A stretch of DNA of 64,000 bases. Source: Filimonas lacunae. GTDB taxonomy: Bacteria > Bacteroidota > Bacteroidia > Chitinophagales > Chitinophagaceae. Below the pieces are notes generated by a model, which ran no database searches, had not been told where the DNA came from, and saw nothing but the letters and a program-made list of their open reading frames with translations. Below, piece by piece: positions 7,552 through 15,197 of this stretch. The first letter of the stretch is position 1. Every line of letters starts with the position of its first letter. The translations under genes were made by a program, and so were the position numbers. Location of the stretch: positions 3,224,001 to 3,288,000 of the forward strand of contig NZ_AP017422.1 of assembly GCF_002355595.1 (NCBI RefSeq), given 5' to 3'.

Positions 7552-10500
7552 ATGGAAAAAAAAGCAACCATGCAGATAAAAACAATAAGGCTGCTAGTAA
7601 CGGCCCTGCTCTTAACTGGTATAGCACAAGCCCAAACAGGCGCCAGGGTTAAAGGCAAAGTGTTGGACGAGAATGGCGCTGGCCTGGCCGGGGCTACCGT
7701 CAACGTTACCAACAATGCCAACAACAAAACGGTGAACACTGTTACGGACAACAAAGGCAACTTTACACTGGAAGATCTTGACAAAACCTTCCTTTACCAT
7801 TTCTACTTTACCGCTACCGGTTATAAGCCAGATACGGTAAAAAACTTTAAAGTAAGTGCAGGCGACAACAACTCCTTACTCATTCGCATGCACGCTGCCG
7901 TGAATGCGTTGAATGAAGTGGTAGTAGTAGGTTACGGCACACAATCAAGGTCGCGCGTTACAGGTGCCATTACCTCTTTGAAGTCAGAAGAACTGAATAA
8001 GTATGCATCTGGTAGTTTTGGTCAGCAACTGGCAGGCAGGGCCGCCGGTATCCAGATCAATGATGCCTCTGCCCTTCCCGGTACCGATCCGCAAATCGTT
8101 ATCAGGGGCATCAGCACCCTTACGGCGGGCACCTTTCCGCTGATAGTGGTAGACGGTTTTCCTTTATCGGAAGGCAGTTCGCTGAACGCTATTAATGCGC
8201 AGGACATTGAAACCATAGACATCCTCAAAGATCCTTCTTCCGCTGCTATCTATGGTTCCAGGGCCGCCAACGGTGTTATCCTCATTACCACTAAAAGCGG
8301 GAAAGGAGACAAAACAAAGCTCAGCTTTGATGCATATACCGGGTTTCAGGAACGGTCAGACAAAGTGAAACTGATGGATGGTTACCAGTATGCCCAGTAT
8401 TCTACAGAAGCCCGTAACTGGGGATATATGTCTAAAGATCAGGCACACCGCACGTTGAACGATGACGTAGCTACGCGAAAAGCCAATGGCGCTACTGCCA
8501 GGGATTATGTGCTGAATTATGTAGGCCCGTGGCTGGGCAAGCAATCGGGACTTACCAATACCAACTGGCTGGATGCTATTTTCAAAACAGCCCCTGTTAA
8601 CAACTATAACCTCAGTCTTTCGGGCAACAACAGCAAAACCAGTTACTATATCTCCGGCAACTATTTTAACCAGCAGGGTATTATTCTCAATACCGGCCTG
8701 GAAAGGTTCAGCGGTGTTGTGAAAGTGAATTCGCAACCTACCGACTGGCTAAAAGTGGGCATTAGTGTAAACCCTTCCTATAATATCCAGAAGTTCTATA
8801 AAAACGATGCTTCCCGGAACTCTGATCCATTAGCAGCTACGCTGATCATGTATCCTTTCTTCCCGGTGTATAATGCCGATGGTAGCCTGGCTATCAGCCA
8901 GCAGATCAAAGCCAACACACCGGAAGATGGCGCTTTGGGAGAAAACCCGGTAGCCATTATGAAGATGACTACCTATAACAGAAACTTCTTTCGCAACTTT
9001 GGTAACGCCTTCCTGGAGTTTAAGCTGGCAAAAGGTCTCCGGTTCAAAACCATGCTGGGTGGCGATTACACGGGCACTAACATCAACTATTACACGCCCT
9101 CTAACGTAGGCGCTTACCGTACTGCTGCACCTAAACCGGCAGCAGCTTCTGCCACCAATGCAGCGGTATGGAACTATATCACCGAAAACACGCTAACCTA
9201 TTCCAAAACTTTTGGCAAGCACGATATCAACCTGCTGGCAGGTTATTCTTTTCAAAAAGAAAACGGGGATAGCACAGTAGTGAACGGCACGAATATTCCG
9301 GATGACAACCTGCAGAACATATCAGGCGCTACCAGCTTCTCCGCCACTAAATCGGCCTATACCTGGAGTCAGTTGTCTTACCTGTCCCGCTTGCAATATG
9401 CTTTTGCAGACCGCTACCTGTTTACTGCCGCTATTCGCCGCGATGGATCTTCCCGCTTTGGGCAAAACAGCAAATACGGTTATTTCCCCTCCTTAACAGC
9501 AGGCTGGATCATTAGCAAAGAGTATTTTATGCAGGGCCTTAGCTGGTTAAACCTGTTGAAGTTACGGGCTACCTGGGGCAAAGCAGGCAATAACCAGATA
9601 GGCGCTTATGGCTCACAGGCGTTGGTAACACAGGAAAACTATGTATACGGCAATACCCTGGCACCCGGCTACGCAGCTACCACTGCCCCTAATGCCAACC
9701 TTTCGTGGGAAACCAAAACCGCTTTCAACGTAGGCTTTGATGCCAGTATTTACAAGCGTTTCAGTGTTACCCTCAACTATTACCACACTACCACCTCTAA
9801 CCTGTTGCTGAACGTGCCCGTACCCGCTCAATCGGGCTACGTAACGTCCTTACAGAATATTGGCAAGGTAAAAAACAGCGGGTTAGAACTGGAGTTCTCC
9901 GGCAATGATATCCAGCTGGGGCCTGTTAAATGGTCGTACAGCGCCAACGTAACCTCTAATAAAAACCAGGTGCTGGCCCTGGCGCAGGGACAACAGCAAA
10001 TTTATACCGGTAAAAACAGCGCTTTCCTTACAAAAGTAGGTGGCTCTATTGCCGAGATGTATGGCTATGATGTGACAGGGGTTTATAAATCACAGGCAGA
10101 CATCGACAATACACCGCACATTGCCGGTACTGTGGTGGGCGACTATATCATGCGTGATCTGACTAACGATGGTAAAATAACCACAGCAGACAGAAGAGGA
10201 TTTGGTTCTTATTCTCCCAAACTGGTGTACGGGTTTTCCAGCGATTTCAGTTATAAAAACTTTGACTTTTCCTTTAGTATCACGGGCCTTACCGGAAGAA
10301 AGATCTATGATAACAGTCTCTGGCTGATGGAATCAGGTGAATCATTTGGTGTGGGCAACCAATACTATTTCCAGAACAGATGGGACCCGAACGATAATCC
10401 TAATGGATTCCTGGCAAGGCCTACCACCAACCTTTCTGCCAACAGGTTAAACGCACAGGCCAGCAACCAGTTCTTTTACGATGCCCATTATTTACGCGTG

Positions 10501-10722
10501 CGGATGATACAGCTGGGCTATAACTTACCTGCCAGGCTATTGCTCAAAAACAGGATAACAGAATGCCGGGTATACGTATCTGCCAACAACCCATTCCTGT
10601 TTACCCCCTACAGGGGCTTTAATCCGGATGCCACCAGCTCTAACGTGTTAACCTCCGGTGCAGCAGATTCCAACTACCCGGTAGCCAGGTCTTTCCAGGT
10701 AGGCATGCACCTGGTTCTTTAA
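7552..10722 (+). CDS. SusC/RagA-family TonB-dependent outer-membrane transporter
   Basis: 1056 residues from the ATG at 7552. Starts at 7495 (19 residues more) or 7570 (six fewer) are possible; all precede the signal peptide KTIRLLVTALLLTGIAQAQ. Then come a carboxypeptidase-like regulatory domain (GKVLDENGAGLAGATVNV), the SusC linker NEVVVVGYGTQSR, the plug (VIRGISTLTAGTFPLIVVDG, DILKDPSSAAIYGSRAANGV), and a 22-strand barrel ending GMHLVL. No STN domain is seen before the regulatory domain, although a FecR/sigma pair lies just upstream and carries a DUF4974 sensor. It pairs with the SusD gene 42 bases downstream and would import an oligomer or glyco-conjugate across the outer membrane. Confidence 0.95.
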   Translation: MEKKATMQIKTIRLLVTALLLTGIAQAQTGARVKGKVLDENGAGLAGATVNVTNNANNKTVNTVTDNKGNFTLEDLDKTFLYHFYFTATGYKPDTVKNFKVSAGDNNSLLIRMHAAVNALNEVVVVGYGTQSRSRVTGAITSLKSEELNKYASGSFGQQLAGRAAGIQINDASALPGTDPQIVIRGISTLTAGTFPLIVVDGFPLSEGSSLNAINAQDIETIDILKDPSSAAIYGSRAANGVILITTKSGKGDKTKLSFDAYTGFQERSDKVKLMDGYQYAQYSTEARNWGYMSKDQAHRTLNDDVATRKANGATARDYVLNYVGPWLGKQSGLTNTNWLDAIFKTAPVNNYNLSLSGNNSKTSYYISGNYFNQQGIILNTGLERFSGVVKVNSQPTDWLKVGISVNPSYNIQKFYKNDASRNSDPLAATLIMYPFFPVYNADGSLAISQQIKANTPEDGALGENPVAIMKMTTYNRNFFRNFGNAFLEFKLAKGLRFKTMLGGDYTGTNINYYTPSNVGAYRTAAPKPAAASATNAAVWNYITENTLTYSKTFGKHDINLLAGYSFQKENGDSTVVNGTNIPDDNLQNISGATSFSATKSAYTWSQLSYLSRLQYAFADRYLFTAAIRRDGSSRFGQNSKYGYFPSLTAGWIISKEYFMQGLSWLNLLKLRATWGKAGNNQIGAYGSQALVTQENYVYGNTLAPGYAATTAPNANLSWETKTAFNVGFDASIYKRFSVTLNYYHTTTSNLLLNVPVPAQSGYVTSLQNIGKVKNSGLELEFSGNDIQLGPVKWSYSANVTSNKNQVLALAQGQQQIYTGKNSAFLTKVGGSIAEMYGYDVTGVYKSQADIDNTPHIAGTVVGDYIMRDLTNDGKITTADRRGFGSYSPKLVYGFSSDFSYKNFDFSFSITGLTGRKIYDNSLWLMESGESFGVGNQYYFQNRWDPNDNPNGFLARPTTNLSANRLNAQASNQFFYDAHYLRVRMIQLGYNLPARLLLKNRITECRVYVSANNPFLFTPYRGFNPDATSSNVLTSGAADSNYPVARSFQVGMHLVL

Positions 10723-10764
10723 TCACTGATAGCACAGCATATCTAACATAAAAATTAGTAAGGA

Positions 10765-12174
10765 ATGAAAATGATACAATATATGTTACCAGCCTTCACT
10801 GCCTGCATTCTGGCAGGGGCTTGTACTAAACAACTGGACCAGTTACCTACCACATCCAAAGTAGGCAACCAGTTCTTTACCACCCAGAATGAGGCAGAAG
10901 AATACATCAGCTCTGTATATGGAACGCTGCAGCGGGTAGGCCTTTATGGCCAGTACCTGCCCGTTCTGGCGGAGATATCTTCTGATAATACCTGGGACCA
11001 GGTTCCGGCCAATGACAACGGCTATGCCGGGCAATTAGACCTGTTCACTACCATTCCTTCCAATGGCATTCTCTCCCTCAACTGGAGCGATTCGTATGTG
11101 GCCATACAAAGAGCCAATGTGGTGCTGAACAGGATTGATGCAGTCAGTTATCAAACCGACTCTGTTAAAACAGCCCGTAAAGGCGCGATGAAATTTGTTC
11201 GTGCGTTGATTTATTTTAATCTGGTACGTACCTATGGCGATGTGCCCCTGGTAACAAAAGAAACCACTAACACCAATGACTACTTTGGACAAGGCAGAAC
11301 AAACAAGGATACCATCTATACGCAAATTGTCAAAGATTTAAAAGACGCTATCACTGCATTGCCCGCTGTGGCTGATCAAAAAGGTGGTATTGTAAAAACT
11401 GCTGCGCAAGCCCTGCTGGGCAAAGTGTATCTTACATTAGCACAATACCCCGAGGCTATCGCTATACTGAATACAGTAGTGAACTCAGGTGTACACAGCC
11501 TGTTAAGCACACCGGGAAGTATATTCTCTTTATCCAATGAACTCAATGCTGAAATCATTTTCGCAGTGCAGTTTGCTGCCGGCGTCAATGGCAATACCGA
11601 AGGTAGCCCGCTGCAACAGCAGTCAAGTCCATCCGGTTTTATAAGTGGCGCTAAAGGACACAACCTGCCTACCCGTTACCTGTACAATATGTATAGCAAT
11701 GCCGACCTGCGAAAAGGCACTTACCTGGATACCACTAAACAAGGTGTACCCTACTGTAAAAAATATACTGCTAATGCCAGCAATCCCACCGATGGTGGTA
11801 GTGACTTTGTAGTATTGCGTTATGCAGATGTACTGCTGATGCTGGCAGAAGCCAGCAATGAATCCGGCAATACCGCCGATGCATTGACTTACCTGAATAA
11901 GATCAGGAACAGGGCCGGGCTTACCAGTTTCCTTATCGAAGATCAAACGCAGATCAGGAATGAAATATCCCTGCAACGCCAGCTGGAACTGGTGGGGGAA
12001 GGTCACCGCTGGTTTGATCTTTTACATACCACCGACCCGGTAAACACCATGAACACTTATTTTAAAACCACCGGGCAGAATATTACTATCAAAGACTTTA
12101 ACTTATTAATGCCCATACCACAGGATCAGGTAGATACCGATCCCTCTATTAAACAAAATACCGGTTATAATTAA
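10765..12174 (+). CDS. SusD/RagB-family nutrient-binding lipoprotein
   Basis: 469 residues. The signal peptide ends in a lipobox (LAGAC, Cys20) followed by TKQLDQLPTTSKV, the usual SusD opening. The helical TPR-like half (KFVRALIYFNLVRTYGDVPL) and the C-terminal RagB domain (YADVLLMLAEASNESG, LNKIRNRAGL, LQRQLELVGEGHRWFDLLHT) are all present, and the length is normal for the family. It is a surface lipoprotein that caps the SusC barrel and binds substrate. The stop is 11 bases from the phosphodiesterase gene, implying one operon. Confidence 0.95.
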   Translation: MKMIQYMLPAFTACILAGACTKQLDQLPTTSKVGNQFFTTQNEAEEYISSVYGTLQRVGLYGQYLPVLAEISSDNTWDQVPANDNGYAGQLDLFTTIPSNGILSLNWSDSYVAIQRANVVLNRIDAVSYQTDSVKTARKGAMKFVRALIYFNLVRTYGDVPLVTKETTNTNDYFGQGRTNKDTIYTQIVKDLKDAITALPAVADQKGGIVKTAAQALLGKVYLTLAQYPEAIAILNTVVNSGVHSLLSTPGSIFSLSNELNAEIIFAVQFAAGVNGNTEGSPLQQQSSPSGFISGAKGHNLPTRYLYNMYSNADLRKGTYLDTTKQGVPYCKKYTANASNPTDGGSDFVVLRYADVLLMLAEASNESGNTADALTYLNKIRNRAGLTSFLIEDQTQIRNEISLQRQLELVGEGHRWFDLLHTTDPVNTMNTYFKTTGQNITIKDFNLLMPIPQDQVDTDPSIKQNTGYN

Positions 12175-12185
12175 TACCTCTTATT

Positions 12186-13115
12186 ATGAAAAGAAACTTA
12201 TTGGCTATCCTGCTACTGTTTACAGGCGTATGTTCCGCACAACAAAAAGGCCGTACTGCATCGGCCATAATGCAGCATTTTCTGCACCCTGATGGCAAGT
12301 ACGTGCTGGTGGCAGCACACCGCGGCGACTGGCGTAACGCACCGGAAAACTCCATTCACGCCTTACAGTTGTGTATACAGATGGGAGTGGATATTATGGA
12401 AACCGATGTACGTAAAACAAAAGACGGCGTATTGGTATTAATGCATGATGACCGTATAGACAGAACCACTTCGGGTAAAGGACTGGTAAAAGAACTTACC
12501 TGGGACTCTTTACAGCATGTAACATTACGCCAGGGTCATGGTGGCCCTACAGAAGAGCACATTCCTACTTTTGAAGCCTTTATGCAGGCTGTAAAAGGCA
12601 AACCGATACTGATTAACCTAGATAAGGGCTGGGACATTATTCCCGAAATGTATGCTATACTGAAAAAAACAGGTACCGTAGAACAAGCCCTGTTCAAAGG
12701 CAACCTCCCCCTGGCACAGCTACGTCAACAATTTGGTAATGTAATGGACAGCATTCATTATATGCCCATGGTTCACCCTTCGGATTACAGCGCAGACAAA
12801 ACAGGAGCAGAACGCCCGGACAGCCTGATAGCCGGCTTTTATGATCATTACCGCCCGGCAGGCTTTGAGCTGGTGTTTGATAAGGAACAATCACCAGTTA
12901 TCACAGAAGCACTGCCTGCAGTAGCAAGGCATCACACTACAGTATGGCTGAATTCATTGTGGCCTTCTCAGTGTGCTGGACATGATGATGAAAAAGCCAT
13001 GATCAATGCCAACGCCAACTGGGGCTGGCTGATTAAAGCGGGTGCCAACACTATACAAACTGATCGACCACAAGAGTTGCTTGCTTATTTGAGGGCGAGT
13101 AAAATGCATGATTAG
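12186..13115 (+). CDS. secreted glycerophosphodiester phosphodiesterase
   Basis: 309 residues with a signal peptide (LLAILLLFTGVCSAQ). The GDPD catalytic landmarks are present: AAHRGDWRNAPENSIHA (His and Arg-Gly with Glu), MGVDIMETDVRKTKDGVLVL (metal-binding Glu and Asp), and MHDDRIDRTTSGKG (catalytic His). These enzymes hydrolyse glycerophosphodiesters to glycerol 3-phosphate and an alcohol, using Ca or Mg. Placement 11 bases after susD suggests that the SusCD system handles a glycerophosphodiester-type or phosphate-bearing substrate, which is an inference. The gene ends before a strong terminator. Confidence 0.92.
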   Translation: MKRNLLAILLLFTGVCSAQQKGRTASAIMQHFLHPDGKYVLVAAHRGDWRNAPENSIHALQLCIQMGVDIMETDVRKTKDGVLVLMHDDRIDRTTSGKGLVKELTWDSLQHVTLRQGHGGPTEEHIPTFEAFMQAVKGKPILINLDKGWDIIPEMYAILKKTGTVEQALFKGNLPLAQLRQQFGNVMDSIHYMPMVHPSDYSADKTGAERPDSLIAGFYDHYRPAGFELVFDKEQSPVITEALPAVARHHTTVWLNSLWPSQCAGHDDEKAMINANANWGWLIKAGANTIQTDRPQELLAYLRASKMHD

Positions 13116-13120
13116 TAGAG

Positions 13121-13163
13121 GTATAAAAAAAGCCGCACCTGTTGTAAAGTGCGGCTTTTTTTA
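13121..13163 (+). terminator. intrinsic terminator of the SusCD-GDPD operon
   Basis: AGCCGCAC (13131-13138) pairs with GTGCGGCT (13149-13156), flanked by an A-run on the left and T-run on the right that extend the stem. It lies just after the phosphodiesterase stop and can also act on the leftward gene that ends at 13180. Confidence 0.88.
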
Positions 13164-13179
13164 TACTAAGTGAGAATGT

Positions 13180-13995
13180 TTATCTGTATACTAGTGTTTT
13201 TAACTTCTTTAATTCAGCAGTAGGAATCTCTGTTATTTCATGCACAATGGAGATGTCTATCCCCTTCGCCAGCATTTTCCGGGCATTTTCTAGATTATTT
13301 TTTTCAATGCCTTTTTTTTCTCCACTTTCCACCCCCAGCTTGTACTTTAAATCTTTAGTTATATCAAAAGTTATTGGCATATTGCCCTCCTCTTTTATGA
13401 TTTGCTTTTGTAAATCAATTCCACGTAACTGCGCTATTAACTCCAGACGTCTCACCTTTTCTTTGAAAAGGGTGATATCCCCTGCTGTTAATATACGCAA
13501 TTTAGCGAAAATTCTTTTTACTACTGCTACCCCATCCTCTCTACCAGCTAAAATGGCCAGCAATACCTCGTCAGAGTCATTAGAAGATAAAAAGGTTTCC
13601 GGCGAAAAATCACGAATGTCAATGAATGGGCAGCAGTACTGATGGCCAAATGAAGCATACGTGTTTACAATTGTCATGGGCTTTTCTCCTACATATATCA
13701 TTATTCCCATTACCTGTATACCATAGGTTTCAGTCAACAACATGTTATATTTCGCCATGCGAAATGCCATTTGTTTGTCGTTGGTTGATTGCCATTCAAT
13801 ATGGAGCAAGTATGTTTCACCTGAGACAGGCTGTATCTCGAATACTGTATCTGCTTCACGCTCTACGATGGTTTGCTGTACTTTGGTGGGCATTGCCCGT
13901 ATGCTTTCGGCTTCTGTCGGTAATAACTGCTTTAAAAGGTTATGTTTAGGACACTTGAAAGTTTCCCTGAATATTTTGTCAAATTCATTTGCCAT
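13180..13995 (-). CDS. Rpn/PD-(D/E)XK nuclease-family transposase-like protein
   Basis: 271 residues. The N-terminal half carries the PD-(D/E)XK core typical of the Rpn and DUF4351-like families: Asp49 in EREADTVFEI, then Glu67-x-Gln69 in LLHIEWQS, followed by RMAKYNMLL, whose Arg and Tyr are common in this family. The C-terminal part is lysine-rich and helical. Rpn proteins promote recombination or act as DNA nucleases, some in phage defence. No inverted repeats or target duplication are visible around it, so it is not clearly a mobile element. It is monocistronic and convergent with the SusCD operon. Confidence 0.8.
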   Translation of the reverse strand: MANEFDKIFRETFKCPKHNLLKQLLPTEAESIRAMPTKVQQTIVEREADTVFEIQPVSGETYLLHIEWQSTNDKQMAFRMAKYNMLLTETYGIQVMGIMIYVGEKPMTIVNTYASFGHQYCCPFIDIRDFSPETFLSSNDSDEVLLAILAGREDGVAVVKRIFAKLRILTAGDITLFKEKVRRLELIAQLRGIDLQKQIIKEEGNMPITFDITKDLKYKLGVESGEKKGIEKNNLENARKMLAKGIDISIVHEITEIPTAELKKLKTLVYR

Positions 13996-14109
13996 AGGCA
14001 GCTCGTCTTTAGGATGCTAAAAATAATAGCATCCAGTCAAACAACGCTGTTCATTTTGTTCATTTTCAGCATGCTACTTCCGTACAGGAAACTGGCGTTG
14101 GCTCACTGT

Positions 14110-15186
14110 TTACAAATAACTGAACCGAAAGCTTGTTACTGCCGAATACACATCACCCGGTTCCAGCAAGGCAGATGGAAAATGTGCATGATTAGGCGCA
14201 TCCGGGATGTTCTGTGTTTCTATGGCTATGGCACCATGTTTATTGTAACGTACACCCTGTTCGCCCGTGATAGTCCCGTCCCAGAAGTTAGCAGTATAGA
14301 TCTGGCAGCCGGGCTGATTGGTATGCACCTGCATACATATGCCTGATGATGCGTCTGCCAGCGTTGCCATGGGCAACAGTTCACCCGCAGCACCCTGTAG
14401 CAGCCAGTAATGATCCAGGCCCCGATCGGCAGGGAAATCACCCAGCACCTCCCCGATTATACGGGGCTGCCTGAAATCCAGAGAAGTACCAGCTACCGGC
14501 AGTATCTCTCCGGTAGGAATGCCGCCCGCCTCCTTTGCTGCATAGGCTTCTGCCAATACCTGTAATGTATGCCCGGCAATGGTATCAGAGCTGAAGCCGG
14601 ACAGGTTAAAATAACTGTGATTGGTCAGGTTCAGGATAGTGCTTTTATCTGTAACAGCTGTATAAGACACCTGTAGCTCTTTGTTGGCTGTAAGCGTATA
14701 GGTAACGGATAGGTTTACATTCCCCGGATAGCCCTCTTCGCCATCCGGACTGTCGTAGCCAAGGGTGATAGCGGTTCTGTCTGCATCCGCATACCGGCTT
14801 TCTATGCGCCACACTTTTTTATCCAGCCCCTGCACACCACCATGTAAATGATTGGGCGGTTCATTGGCAGACAACTGGTATACCTTGCCGTCTATTTCAA
14901 AACGGGCATTGGCTATGCGATTGGCAAACCGGCCTACGGTGCTGCCAAAGTAAGGATGTACTCCCAGGTAATGCTGTGGTAATGAAAAGCCTGCTACAAT
15001 ATTCAAAGGCACGCCGTTCCGGTCTGGTAGGATAACAGACATAATGGTGGCTCCATAATTACAGATCTGCACCCGGATGCCTGCATGGTATAGTTCACAA
15101 ATCCATAGTTGCTGTGTATTGATATAGCCCGCAGCAATGATACGGTTGCCCGGTACATTTTCTGCAGGTGTAGTAAGTATATTCAT
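14110..15186 (-). CDS. galM: aldose 1-epimerase (galactose mutarotase)
   Basis: 358 residues with the mutarotase landmarks: NYGATIMSVILPDRNG near the start, VGRFANRIANARF, LHGGVQGLDKKVW, the catalytic His in NLTNHSYFNLSG, and the catalytic Glu in AIAIETQNIPDAPNH. No signal peptide is evident, so it acts in the cytoplasm, interconverting the alpha and beta anomers of galactose or related sugars. It is the last gene of a leftward operon with two glycoside hydrolases and a sugar porter, 11 bases after the GH2 gene, which fits use of galactose released from beta-galactosides. Confidence 0.93.
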   Translation of the reverse strand: MNILTTPAENVPGNRIIAAGYINTQQLWICELYHAGIRVQICNYGATIMSVILPDRNGVPLNIVAGFSLPQHYLGVHPYFGSTVGRFANRIANARFEIDGKVYQLSANEPPNHLHGGVQGLDKKVWRIESRYADADRTAITLGYDSPDGEEGYPGNVNLSVTYTLTANKELQVSYTAVTDKSTILNLTNHSYFNLSGFSSDTIAGHTLQVLAEAYAAKEAGGIPTGEILPVAGTSLDFRQPRIIGEVLGDFPADRGLDHYWLLQGAAGELLPMATLADASSGICMQVHTNQPGCQIYTANFWDGTITGEQGVRYNKHGAIAIETQNIPDAPNHAHFPSALLEPGDVYSAVTSFRFSYL

Positions 15187-15197
15187 GGGGGGCGTGT

